Of a stretch of DNA of 64,000 nucleotides, positions 52,573-60,489 are shown in pieces. The stretch comes from Streptococcus anginosus (lineage in GTDB: Bacteria; Bacillota; Bacilli; Lactobacillales; Streptococcaceae). Under the pieces are notes generated by a model. The model saw only the letters and a list, made by a program, of their open reading frames with translations. It was not told the origin of the DNA and did not search any database. A program made the translations under genes and the position numbers. The stretch's first letter is position 1. Every line of letters starts with the position of its first letter. Location of the stretch: NCBI RefSeq assembly GCF_900636475.1, contig NZ_LR134283.1, forward strand, positions 1,116,001 through 1,180,000, written 5' to 3'.

Positions 52573-52725
52573 TTAAGGTTTAATGTTTGTTGAACCACCA
52601 GTTGCATTTCCGCCTACTGCTACAGAGAAGCAGCATGTACAGCAACAGCAGCAACAGCCGCCGGGTGCAACTTGAGTTGTTTCTGCCACGCTAGTAGCCA
52701 TAATATGTGAATCTAATTTAAGCAT
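52573..52725 (-). CDS. sagA2: Second streptolysin S precursor, SagA2
   Basis: A 50-aa precursor read directly from the minus strand, too short for ordinary gene finding. Leader: residues 1-23, ending ETTQVAPGG. Core: six Cys, Thr, two Cys, Phe, Ser, then VAVGGNATGGST and a short tail NIKP. The Cys/Thr/Ser residues are expected to be cyclised by SagB/C/D. The leader starts MLKLDSHIMATS, with Leu4 where S. pyogenes SagA and SagA1 have Phe4. The AGAAGG ribosome site is nine bases from the ATG and weaker than that of sagA1. It lies 169 bases after sagA1 with no terminator between, so it is co-transcribed. Confidence 0.92.
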   Translation of the reverse strand: MLKLDSHIMATSVAETTQVAPGGCCCCCCTCCFSVAVGGNATGGSTNIKP

Positions 52726-52894
52726 AATTTTCATCCTTCTATTTTTTCTGCTATAGAATGTGTGATCGTTTTTCTAACCTAGCTTCATCCAAAGAATCGT
52801 CAAGAAATAGTTTTTAACTCATCATGAACAGCTAGCAATCCATGAACGAAGTTATTCCTCCAGCAATTCTTTAGATAAAACCAGTTAAGAAAAA

Positions 52895-53059
52895 TTATTT
52901 TGTAGGTGCTACGGATCCAGTTGTTGAACCACCAGTTGCATTTCCGCCTACTGCTACAGAGAAGCAGCATGTACAGCAACAACAGCAACAACCACCAGGT
53001 GCAACCTGAGTTGTATCTGCTACGCTAGTAGCTAAAACGTTTGAAGAAAATTTTAACAT
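52895..53059 (-). CDS. sagA1: Streptolysin S precursor, SagA1
   Basis: A 54-aa precursor. Leader MLKFSSNVLATS then VADTTQVAPGG (1-23), core of six Cys, Thr, two Cys, Phe, Ser (24-34), then VAVGGNATGGST and tail TGSVAPTK. It is very close to S. pyogenes SagA in leader and core. Phe4-x-x-x-Val8 satisfies the FXXXB leader motif recognised in SagA. AAGGAGG lies seven bases before the ATG. First gene of the operon, behind a leader of about 200 bases. Confidence 0.96.
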   Translation of the reverse strand: MLKFSSNVLATSVADTTQVAPGGCCCCCCTCCFSVAVGGNATGGSTTGSVAPTK

Positions 53060-53084
53060 AGTTTGTCCTCCTTATAAAATGATG

Positions 53085-53096
53085 TGTAATATTACA
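53085..53096. promoter_or_regulatory. Palindrome just before the sagA1 ribosome site
   Basis: TGTAATATTACA, a perfect 12-base palindrome in the untranslated leader, about 15 bases 5' of the ribosome site. Could be a protein site or RNA structure; function unknown. Confidence 0.4.
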
Positions 53097-53262
53097 AACA
53101 TGTGATAGAAGTTAGGGAATCAAACATTGACTGAGTCATGATATCAATTCTAATCTTTTGGATTTGAAATGGCCTAACCTCAGATTGTAACATAGTGCAA
53201 AGCAAAGGCTAGCTAATCTTTACACTTCGTAGTAAGACAGTCATCCAATTTCTATCATTCAC

Positions 53263-53291
53263 ATTATATAAAAAAAGCGCTTTCGCGTAAA
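53263..53291 (-). promoter_or_regulatory. sag promoter with CcpA (cre) site
   Basis: -35 TTTACG (53286-53291), 17-base spacer, -10 TATAAT (53263-53268). The spacer holds CGAAAGCGCTTT (53274-53285), 11 of 12 to the cre consensus TGAAARCGYTTT. Start of transcription near 53256 gives a leader of about 200 bases, comparable to the sagA/pel RNA of S. pyogenes, whose sag promoter is known to be repressed by CcpA. Confidence 0.75.
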
Positions 53292-53514
53292 CATTTTCAA
53301 ACTACTTTTTGAGTAATTTTTTCCTATTTCACAAATATAACCATCTAAAACAAAATAAAAAGCGCGTTCTTATAGCATTTGAACACACCCTTTGTCATGT
53401 TTTATTCACAAAATAAAACGAACAATCAGATGATAATAATTCTGATAAATTTCTATTTTTCGTACATTACTATCAAATCCAACCATTTTCTTGTACAATC
53501 CAAACTGCTTCTAA

Positions 53515-53811
53515 TCAATTTTTTGCTGCTAATTTCGTTAGAATGCTTGACATATAATTGCGAATGGTTCCGTGCGACAAGTAAAGTTTTTGAGCGATTT
53601 CTTTACTAGACAGACGTCTTGCTGCTGCTTGCAAAACTAAAATTTCCTGATTGGACAAGGGATTCTTACTCGTCATCATGGCTTCCATTAGTTCAGGAGA
53701 ATATTCTTTTTGCCCTTTTAATACTGTATGGATTGTTTTCATGAGGTCAGCAATACTGCGTTCCTTTAAAACATAGGCATCTACATCTGCTCGTCTGTTG
53801 GCTTTAATCCT
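53515..53811 (-). pseudogene. Response-regulator remnant (NarL/LuxR family)
   Basis: Only the end of the receiver domain and the DNA-binding domain remain. The open frame reads [17 protein letters not shown], then [11 protein letters not shown] and the LuxR-type helix-turn-helix [20 protein letters not shown]. It stops at KLAAKN, where relatives continue about 15 residues; an A-run at the stop suggests a frameshift. The N-terminal two thirds of the receiver are absent and the sequence joins the ABC remnant at about 53811. Confidence 0.8.
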
Positions 53812-54001
53812 CGAACACTAGCTTGTCCACCTGTAAGAAATTTATCCCTAGCAAACAATCCATGAGAGTCGTTTTCCCAGCTCCATTCGGACCAATCAAC
53901 GTCACGCACTCTCCATCGTTAATCGTAAAAGAAATATCCTTCAAAATATCTTTCCCATGAATCTTCCTTGGATAAATTATTCACCTCAATCAGCTTCATC
54001 T
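53808..54001 (-). pseudogene. ABC-transporter ATPase remnant
   Basis: The start MKLIEVNNLSK is intact, then a frameshift leads into KDILKDISFTINDGE and a complete Walker A, IGPNGAGKTTLMD, followed by a second frameshift into [15 protein letters not shown]. There it fuses directly to the response-regulator remnant; the rest of the ATPase, the permease and the kinase are gone. This is the expected gene order of an ABC/two-component (NatA-DesKR-like) operon after one internal deletion. Confidence 0.75.
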
Positions 54002-54244
54002 TTTTCTCCTCATTATTTCTTTGGTAGAAATACAACCAATACAGAAGTCCTAGCAATTGGCTCAGGAAAGTTTCTGGTTAACGATTGGATTACCACAGAG
54101 TTACTGTCAACAAGAGTTAGAAGCAAAGTCTACAACTTATTTCCTACCTCTTCATTTCCTCTTGTTGCTTTCATTATAGCTCAACTCTTTTATCGCTACT
54201 AGATGATTTTGTCATCGCTTAACATGACAAATGTCACAAACAAA

Positions 54245-54572
54245 GGGAGTGGGACAGAACTAAAAATCGAAAAATTTTAGTTCGTAGTCCCACCCTGCAA
54301 GGGCATTCAACAGTCTGGGAGACTGTTGAAGAGACAGATAAAGAAAAAAAGTTTTTGTCAAAAGTGCTCTTCCGATCTTGAAAAGTGAATCACCTTGAGA
54401 CTTGCATCGCAAGTCTTATCCGCCACCTCAAAACATTGCTTTGAGCAATCACAGTGGCTTGCTGTGCAAGGCTGATTTCCCGCCTTCAACAATTCATTGA
54501 ATTGTTGAAGCTGCGTCATTCGCTTATCACCAAATGAGATAGAGGCTGAGACACTTTTTGCCCAGCCTCCTT
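54245..54572 (+). repeat. Dispersed hairpin repeat, long form (copy d)
   Basis: Noncoding block of about 330 bases between the pseudogene and the 3' end of fakA. The 5' hairpin pairs GTGGGACAGAACTAAAAATC with the GTTCGTAGTCCCAC side; 54245-54458 aligns with 31177-31394; an inner hairpin TTCAACAATTC/GAATTGTTGAA follows, and the 3' hairpin GAGGCTGAGACAC/GCCCAGCCTC closes it. The ABC remnant's old promoter region (54002-54240) precedes it and has a TATAAT but no gene. Confidence 0.7.
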
Positions 54573-54589
54573 TTCATCAGTTATTCTAT

Positions 54590-56257
54590 TTATTCAACAC
54601 TAAAGAGATATGGATAAACTGGCTGTCCGCCATTGTGAATTTCTACTTCTACATCTTCAAATTTTTCAGTAATGTCTTGTGCTAATTCATTGGCCAAGTC
54701 TTCACTTCCATCTTCACCGATGTAAATCGTCACAATTTCACTATCTGCATCTAACATCTTACTGAACGTTTCATTCAATGTCGTCAGCATGTCTGGATTG
54801 GAAACAACAATTTTTCCATCTACCATACCTAAATTATCATTTTCATGAATTTCAAGACCGTCAATCGTTGTATCACGAACAGCTGTCGTCACACTACCAC
54901 TTACAACATCTGCAAGTGTAGCAGTCATCCGATCATGATTTTCCTCAATGGATTTGCTTGGGTCAAAAGCTAACAAGCTAGTCAAACCTTGTGGAATTGT
55001 TCTTGTTTCAATCACTGCAGCAGGTTGTTCAATCACTTCAGCCGCTGATTGCGCCGCCATGAAGATATTCTTGTTGTTTGGCAGGATAATGATATGACGA
55101 GCATTCACATGTTCAACTGCCTTGATGAAATCTTCTGTTGAAGGATTCATCGTTTGCCCGCCAGAGATGATGTAGTCCACACCTTGCGCTTTAAAGATGT
55201 CTGACAATCCTTCTCCTGCAACGACAGCAATGATTGCATATTCTTTTTCTTCTGTTGGCTGGCTGCTTTCACGCTCTTCTTTTTCAACCTGCGCTTCGTG
55301 TTGATTACGCATGTTGTCTACTTTAACCTTGACAAGGCTTCCGTATTTCAAGCCTTCTTGCATAACCAAACCAGGATCTTCCGTGTGAACGTGAACTTTT
55401 ACGATTTCATCATCGTTTACGACAAGAAGTGAGTCGCCCAGTTCATTCAAGTAGTTGCGGAATTCATCATAGTCAAATTCTTTAACATACGTTGGACCTT
55501 TTTTCAAGGCTACCATGATTTCCGTACAATAACCATATTTGATGTCTTCTGTTGCCACATGACTAGCTACTGACTTATGGTGTTCTGCATTGATCATTTC
55601 TGTCATAGTTGCAGGCGTTGCTTGAAATTCTTCAGACGCAATATATTCGCCTGTTAATGCTGACAAAAAGCCTTCATAAATGAAAACAAGACCTTGACCA
55701 CCAGAGTCCACAACACCAACTTCTTTTAAGACCGGAAGCATGTCAGGTGTTTTAGCAAGAGCCACCTTAGCACTATCAAGAGCTGCTTTCATGACTTCAA
55801 CAGCATCATTAGTCTCTTCTGCTTTTTTCTTGGCACCAATTGCAGCTCCACGAGAAACTGTCAAAATCGTTCCCTCAACTGGCTTCATCACAGCTTTGTA
55901 GGCTACTTCTACTCCAGATTGAAAAGCAAGGGCTAAATCTTGTCCTGTTAATTCTTCCTTCTCTTTCACACTTTGAGAGAAGCCGCGGAAAAGCTGTGAA
56001 GTAATAACACCAGAATTCCCACGCGCCCCCATCAAGAGACCTTTAGCAAAAATTCCAGCCACTTCACCAACAGTAGAAGCAGATTTATCTGCAACTTCCT
56101 TTGCTCCATTTTCAATGGTCATTCCCATATTGGTACCTGTGTCACCATCCGGCACAGGAAAAACATTTAAAGAATTGACATATTCAGCCTGTTTATTCAA
56201 ACGAGTAGATGCAGACTGCACCATTTCTTGAAATAAACTAGTAGTAATATTTGACAC
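54590..56257 (-). CDS. fakA: Fatty-acid kinase catalytic subunit FakA (DAK2-domain, YloV)
   Basis: Phosphorylates FakB-bound fatty acids for phospholipid synthesis. 555 aa: N-terminal DhaL-like kinase domain (about 1-200) with VFPVPDGDTGTNM (metal-binding Asp residues) and ARGNSGVI, a middle domain (about 210-330) and a C-terminal DegV-like domain with SGGQTMNPST. Two bases after the asp23 gene, the usual yloU-yloV pair. Confidence 0.93.
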   Translation of the reverse strand: MSNITTSLFQEMVQSASTRLNKQAEYVNSLNVFPVPDGDTGTNMGMTIENGAKEVADKSASTVGEVAGIFAKGLLMGARGNSGVITSQLFRGFSQSVKEKEELTGQDLALAFQSGVEVAYKAVMKPVEGTILTVSRGAAIGAKKKAEETNDAVEVMKAALDSAKVALAKTPDMLPVLKEVGVVDSGGQGLVFIYEGFLSALTGEYIASEEFQATPATMTEMINAEHHKSVASHVATEDIKYGYCTEIMVALKKGPTYVKEFDYDEFRNYLNELGDSLLVVNDDEIVKVHVHTEDPGLVMQEGLKYGSLVKVKVDNMRNQHEAQVEKEERESSQPTEEKEYAIIAVVAGEGLSDIFKAQGVDYIISGGQTMNPSTEDFIKAVEHVNARHIIILPNNKNIFMAAQSAAEVIEQPAAVIETRTIPQGLTSLLAFDPSKSIEENHDRMTATLADVVSGSVTTAVRDTTIDGLEIHENDNLGMVDGKIVVSNPDMLTTLNETFSKMLDADSEIVTIYIGEDGSEDLANELAQDITEKFEDVEVEIHNGGQPVYPYLFSVE

Positions 56258-56259
56258 GA

Positions 56260-56625
56260 TTATTCTCCTACAACTTTAATATTTTGGATATAGACATTTA
56301 CTGTTTCGGCAGTAATTCCAAGCTGATTTTCAAGACTGAATTTCACACGTTCTTGAATATTTTTAGACACTTCACTGATCTTGGTACCATAGCTCAAAAC
56401 TGTATACACATCAACAGCAATGCTACCTTCGTCCGTTGTCTTTACTACAACGCCTTTCGCATAATTTTCTTTGCCTAATAAAGCTTGGAAATTATCTTTA
56501 ATGGCATTTTTACTGGCCATTCCAACAACACCAAAAATTTCAGTTGCTGCCCCACCAACAATTGTCGCAATGACATCATCTGTCAGTTCGATTTGACCAT
56601 CTTTTGTATTGATTTTTACAGTCAT
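56260..56625 (-). CDS. Asp23/YloU-family protein
   Basis: A 121-aa Asp23-domain (DUF322) protein with an IGGAA-type motif (VGGAATEIFGVVGM) and a DVYTVLSYG segment. Members are abundant envelope-associated proteins; this paralogue always accompanies fakA and may help it. Translated just before fakA in the same transcript. Confidence 0.9.
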   Translation of the reverse strand: MTVKINTKDGQIELTDDVIATIVGGAATEIFGVVGMASKNAIKDNFQALLGKENYAKGVVVKTTDEGSIAVDVYTVLSYGTKISEVSKNIQERVKFSLENQLGITAETVNVYIQNIKVVGE

Positions 56626-56761
56626 AGTTTCTACCTCAAAAGTATTTTATAGTTTATTTTACCATATTTTACGCGGACTGTAAAAGAGAGAGTACATAAT
56701 TAGAAAGGATTCAGTCAATGTTGGGGATTTTCCTTGTCCTAAAAAATCTATTTTCTTGTAC

Positions 56762-56788
56762 AAAAAGAAAAGGGACCCAAGAGGTCCG
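56762..56788 (-). terminator. rpmB terminator
   Basis: On the minus strand GGACC, TCTTG loop, GGTCC followed by CTTTTCTTTTT, just after rpmB. Confidence 0.8.
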
Positions 56789-56800
56789 ATTCTTCATAAA

Positions 56801-56989
56801 TTAAACGCGTTCAACTTTGCCTGATTTAAGGGCGCGTGCTGAAGCCCAAACTTTCTTAGGTTTACCATCAACTAAGATTGTCACCTTTTGAAGATTTGGT
56901 TTCACAGTACGTTTTGTTTGGTTCATTGCGTGAGAGCGGTTATTTCCTGATACAGTTTTACGACCTGTAAAGTAACATACTTTTGCCAT
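56801..56989 (-). CDS. rpmB: 50S ribosomal protein L28
   Basis: A 62-aa ribosomal protein, [11 protein letters not shown] then NNRSHA and [15 protein letters not shown], normal length for Firmicutes L28. It lacks the CxxC pairs of the zinc form. Monocistronic, with a terminator and a ribosome site AGGAGGAC before the ATG. Confidence 0.97.
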   Translation of the reverse strand: MAKVCYFTGRKTVSGNNRSHAMNQTKRTVKPNLQKVTILVDGKPKKVWASARALKSGKVERV

Positions 56990-57123
56990 TGATACTTGTC
57001 CTCCTGATTAGTTTCACGGGTTTTATACCACATACCGTAAAATTTTATCACAATTTCTATGATTTTGCAAGACTATTTTCTCTATATTTCAAAATTTAGC
57101 CAAGGTAGCCCAATCCATCAGTC

Positions 57124-57786
57124 TTAAATATAGATAATTCCCAAACGACCGAAAGATACATCTCCCTTTACATAGAGGGTCTTGTCTTTCTCATTGATGT
57201 TACGGGGATTGGTAACTGTGCCGAAAGCATTGTCTACATCCAACTCCACACGCCAATTACTAGGCACATATAACGTTGCATTCCCAAAAGATACATCAAC
57301 ATCAAAGGTAGCGGAATCGCCTTTTATCGTGGCATTGTCAAAATAAACTGTGGCATTACCAAAGGTACAATCTAGCGTTTCATAGGTGAAATCTTCCGAA
57401 TTGATGTAGCGCGTACCACTTCCAAAATTAATATCCCCATTTATAGTGCGATGAGCATTTGAACCACGATAAACACCCCAAATCCGTTTTGGTTTGAAAA
57501 TTAAGCCAATACCAATAGAAGCCAGAATCCCTGCTAAGAAAATCGTTCCAGATGAGATTGGCAAAAAGTGATAGCTACTATTTGCAACGATTAAGGAAAT
57601 AATGGCTAAAATAACCCCACCAGATAAATTTCCTCTCCAAAAATTTTCAACCGCAAAGTAAGCAAAGCCCAGTACAACGAGCATCGGCCAAAAATTAAAA
57701 TCCATAACTGGAATACCAAAATTTCCTTGTAATAGCACCCAGCCTGCCAATACCAAAAGCCCCACTCCAAACAATGTTTTTCTCAT
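57124..57786 (-). CDS. LiaF-like membrane protein
   Basis: A 220-aa protein with four N-terminal membrane helices (about 5-95) and a C-terminal soluble domain (about 110-220) rich in short strands (FGNATVYFDNATI, SFGNATLYVPSNW), the LiaF/VraT and YvqF-C plan. It lies 5 bases after a LytTR regulator, so the two are co-transcribed. LytTR regulatory systems pair a LytTR factor with a membrane inhibitor; a similar role is inferred here, not shown. Confidence 0.8.
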   Translation of the reverse strand: MRKTLFGVGLLVLAGWVLLQGNFGIPVMDFNFWPMLVVLGFAYFAVENFWRGNLSGGVILAIISLIVANSSYHFLPISSGTIFLAGILASIGIGLIFKPKRIWGVYRGSNAHRTINGDINFGSGTRYINSEDFTYETLDCTFGNATVYFDNATIKGDSATFDVDVSFGNATLYVPSNWRVELDVDNAFGTVTNPRNINEKDKTLYVKGDVSFGRLGIIYI

Positions 57787-57791
57787 AATAT

Positions 57792-58238
57792 TTACCTCAT
57801 TTCACTTAATTTTTCTTTTAAAAATTGAAAATAATGCCGAGACACGTGCACTTGTTTATGAGTATCATAAAAGCGAATGCTGCTGGTCCCTGAAAAAGAC
57901 TTTTCCAACGAATAAATTGCTTTAATATTCGTAATTGTTGACTTAGAAATACGACAGAAATAACGTGGCAAGCATTCTTCCAGCTCATACAATTTCAGCT
58001 TTACTTCATAAGCATTATTTCGAGCATGTGCAAAAATCTTATTTCCCTCTGTCTCAAAAAAGAGAATATCTGCTAAATCAACATAGTATTCGCTCGTATC
58101 TTTGTAAAAAAGAATAGACGGCTTAGCAACTTCTTCCAGAGAACGCTGAATGCGCTCTATCTGTTCATCAAAGCGAGGTGCCTTAATGACAATTTCTGCT
58201 TCTTCCAGATTAGAATCTAGCTCAACTCGAATTTTCAT
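57792..58238 (-). CDS. LytTR-domain transcriptional regulator
   Basis: A 148-aa regulator: a short N-terminal part (1-45) without a receiver domain, then a LytTR DNA-binding domain (about 45-148; LADILFFETEGNKIF, ELEECLP-FCRISKSTITNI, VHVSRHYF). It lacks a phosphorylation site, so control must come otherwise, possibly from the LiaF-like protein encoded next. A perfect direct repeat of the LytTR type lies in its own promoter (58305-58335). Confidence 0.88.
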   Translation of the reverse strand: MKIRVELDSNLEEAEIVIKAPRFDEQIERIQRSLEEVAKPSILFYKDTSEYYVDLADILFFETEGNKIFAHARNNAYEVKLKLYELEECLPRYFCRISKSTITNIKAIYSLEKSFSGTSSIRFYDTHKQVHVSRHYFQFLKEKLSEMR

Positions 58239-58266
58239 AAACGCTCCCCTCGTTTTTCTTTATTTT

Positions 58267-58335
58267 ATTATAACAATTGGTTCGTGAAATTCAAGCGGTT
58301 TTCAGTAAGTGGTTCATTTGGAGAGGTAAGTGGTT
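58267..58335 (-). promoter_or_regulatory. LytTR operator and promoter
   Basis: Minus strand: AACCACTTAC twice (58326-58335 and 58305-58314), exactly 21 bases apart, then -35 TTGAAT (58289-58294), 16-base spacer and -10 TATAAT (58267-58272). Two direct repeats a double helical turn apart, just upstream of -35, is the layout of LytTR activator sites; it suggests autoregulation. Confidence 0.8.
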
Positions 58336-58455
58336 GTAAAACCTGAATAACTTACTTGCTTTTTCATAAGCTGACCAGATTCTAGCACCTTTTTACACAA
58401 CAACACTTTATAAATAACAAAAAAAAACCTTCAATTCAATGAAGACCTTCAATGA

Positions 58456-58528
58456 TGCCGATTATAGGGCTTGAACCTACGACCTACGCGTTACGAGTGC
58501 GTTGCTCTACCAACTGAGCTAAATCGGC
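58456..58528 (-). tRNA. tRNA-Thr (CGT anticodon)
   Basis: 73 nt, acceptor GCCGATT/AATCGGC, D arm GCTCAGTTGGTAGAGC, anticodon loop CTCGTAA, T loop TTCAAGC. The 3' CCA is not encoded (TCA follows). The innermost anticodon-stem pair is an A-C mismatch. Confidence 0.95.
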
Positions 58529-58578
58529 ATTCAACACATTCTTATTCTAACACGTCAAATTTTTTTGTCAAGAAGTTT

Positions 58579-59040
58579 TTAGGAAATTTTCTTGATTAAA
58601 ACCATGCAGGGATTGTGTGAATCCCATAGCTGAGGGAAGATTTCTAATTTTTTAAAACCTTGAGCCTGATAGAAAGCATTAGTTCTATCGTAGGTTGGAT
58701 AATGACCCAGTGCTACTGTTTTGACTTGTAAATAGTCAACTTGTTGTCCTGCTGCCATTTCCAAGACATTCACTAGCTTTGATCCAATCCCTTGTCTATG
58801 ATAGTCTTTCTTGATAGCTAGGCAGTCAATCTCTGCACAGTCTTCACTGGAATAGGACAAACTAATAAAACCAAGCGGATCATCCCCCTCATAAGCTCCC
58901 CAGACACGAAGTTTCCCAGCCGCCTCAATATAGGCTTGAGTACTATCTGGAATACCAAACCACTCTGGTAAATCAGCCAAAATCTCAGCTGCAATCGCTA
59001 ACTTCTGATCCTCTTTCTTGATTTCTTTAATCTGAGCCAT
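58579..59040 (-). CDS. GNAT-family N-acetyltransferase
   Basis: A 153-aa acetyltransferase. The acetyl-CoA loop is in KKDYHRQGIGSKLVNVLE (about 78-95); the fold spans the whole protein. The C-terminal LWDSHNPCMVLIKKI resembles aminoglycoside- or small-molecule-acting GNATs, but the substrate cannot be told. Single gene before tRNA-Thr. Confidence 0.85.
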   Translation of the reverse strand: MAQIKEIKKEDQKLAIAAEILADLPEWFGIPDSTQAYIEAAGKLRVWGAYEGDDPLGFISLSYSSEDCAEIDCLAIKKDYHRQGIGSKLVNVLEMAAGQQVDYLQVKTVALGHYPTYDRTNAFYQAQGFKKLEIFPQLWDSHNPCMVLIKKIS

Positions 59041-59090
59041 TCCTCTCTCCCATTCCTGCCAACAAATTTTTATCTTTTATTTATTCAACA

Positions 59091-59118
59091 AAAATCCCGC
59101 ACAAGGCGAGATTTTCTT
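59091..59118 (-). terminator. fba terminator
   Basis: On the minus strand AAAATCTCGC, 5-base loop, GCGGGATTTTTG, 20 bases after the fba stop. Confidence 0.85.
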
Positions 59119-59137
59119 GTTTATTTGGTAAACGTAA

Positions 59138-60019
59138 TTAAGCTTTACCTTCTGAACCAAATACGTCAATACGTTCTTCAACAGCTTCTGTAATGGCTTC
59201 GAAACCTGGCTTCAAGAATTTACGTGGGTCAAAGAGTTTCTTCTTATCGTATTCTGCTTCGTTTGCTTCGTATTCAGCAACGAATTTACGAGTAGCTTTT
59301 GCAAAGGCAATTTGACATTCAGTGTTTACATTTACCTTAGCAACACCCAATTTGATAGCTGCTTGGATTTGGTCGTCAGGAATACCTGATCCACCGTGAA
59401 GTACGATTGGGAATCCAGGAACAGCTTCTGTCAATTTTTGCAAGTGGTCAAGGTGAAGACCTTTCCAGTTAGCTGGGTATGGTCCATGAATGTTCCCAAT
59501 ACCTGCTGCAAGGAAGTCAATTCCAGTTTCAACCATTGCTTTTGCATCTTCGATTGGAGCCAATTCACCGTCACCGATGATACCATCTTCTTCACCACCG
59601 ATTGTACCAACTTCAGCTTCTACTGACACGCCATTTGCATGCGCAAATTCAACAACTTTGCGAGCTTTTTCAAGGTTTTCTTCAACTGGAAGATGAGAAC
59701 CATCAAACATAACTGAAGTGTAACCAACTTTGATACATTCAAGCGCATCTTCATAATGACCATGGTCAAGGTGAATAGCAACTGGTACAGTAATTCCCAT
59801 TGATTCTACAAGGTTTTCGATGAGAAGTTTACATACTTTGTAACCACCCATATATTTAGCAGCACCCATAGAAGTTTGGATAAGAACTGGAGCTTTTTTA
59901 GCTTCTGCTGCACGCAAGATAGCTTGAGTCCACTCAAGGTTGTTTGTATTAAATCCACCAACTGCATAACCATTGTCACGAGCTGCTTGGACAAATTTTT
60001 CTGCTGAAACGATTGCCAT
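59138..60019 (-). CDS. fba: Class II fructose-1,6-bisphosphate aldolase
   Basis: Zinc-dependent glycolytic aldolase, 293 aa. Zinc and catalytic residues are visible: HLDHGHYED, VMFDGSHLP, VEAEVGTIGGEEDG, NIHGPYP and LHGGSGIPD. Highly codon-biased, as expected for a glycolysis gene. GGAGG precedes the ATG, and a small hairpin (ATGGG/CCCAT, 60047-60060) lies in the 5' leader. Confidence 0.97.
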   Translation of the reverse strand: MAIVSAEKFVQAARDNGYAVGGFNTNNLEWTQAILRAAEAKKAPVLIQTSMGAAKYMGGYKVCKLLIENLVESMGITVPVAIHLDHGHYEDALECIKVGYTSVMFDGSHLPVEENLEKARKVVEFAHANGVSVEAEVGTIGGEEDGIIGDGELAPIEDAKAMVETGIDFLAAGIGNIHGPYPANWKGLHLDHLQKLTEAVPGFPIVLHGGSGIPDDQIQAAIKLGVAKVNVNTECQIAFAKATRKFVAEYEANEAEYDKKKLFDPRKFLKPGFEAITEAVEERIDVFGSEGKA

Positions 60020-60173
60020 TAGTATTAGGCCTCCTATTTATTTTTATGGGTTTTCCCATTTACATTGCTTATTTTATCACTTTTTAGGAAAAAATACCAG
60101 CATTTCCTAATCTTTTAAGCGCTTTCTCTTATAAAACTGTTTTTCTTTCCTCACATTTCAAAAATAATGAAAC

Positions 60174-60195
60174 AAAAAAACTGGCTGAAGCCAGC
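60174..60195 (-). terminator. tRNA-Leu terminator
   Basis: On the minus strand CTGGC, TTCA, GCCAG then TTTTTTT, just after the tRNA. Confidence 0.85.
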
Positions 60196-60203
60196 TTGTC
60201 TGA

Positions 60204-60289
60204 TGCGGAGAGAGGGACTTGAACCCTCACGACCTAAAGCGGTCACAGGATCCTTAGTCCTGCGCGTCTGCCAATTCCGCCATCCCCGC
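60204..60289 (-). tRNA. tRNA-Leu (AAG anticodon)
   Basis: 86 nt with a long variable arm, acceptor GCGGGGA/TCTCCGC, anticodon loop CTAAGGA inside the stem CAGGA/TCCTG, T loop TTCAAGT. The anticodon is AAG (A34 would be inosine). The 3' CCA is not encoded. Confidence 0.93.
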
Positions 60290-60439
60290 GATTGGGTACC
60301 TTATTAGTATAACAGGATAGAAACTCCTTGTCAAGAAATTTTTTTGAAAAAATGTATCTGTCAGCACTTAAAATCACTCCCTAAAGCCAACTCTTATTTG
60401 AGACTTCTTCGATATAGGTTCTTTAGATAGGAACAACAA

Positions 60440-60482
60440 AAAGAAACTCCTACGAAGCTTATCGTTCATAGAAGTTTCTTAC
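60440..60482 (-). terminator. Terminator of the peptide-binding lipoprotein gene
   Basis: On the minus strand AGAAACTTCTATGAA pairs with TTCGTAGGAGTTTCT, followed by TTTTT. Confidence 0.85.
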
Positions 60483-60489
60483 ATTTGTT

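Noticed and set aside
52800..52991. 63-codon frame rich in Leu and Cys overlapping sagA1
   Set aside because: It is another frame of the sagA1 core; the true frame has the ribosome site, the family leader and the Cys-rich core.
53957..54202. 81-codon plus-strand frame beside the pseudogenes
   Set aside because: Runs antisense over the start of the ABC remnant and its upstream region, has no ribosome site and resembles no family.
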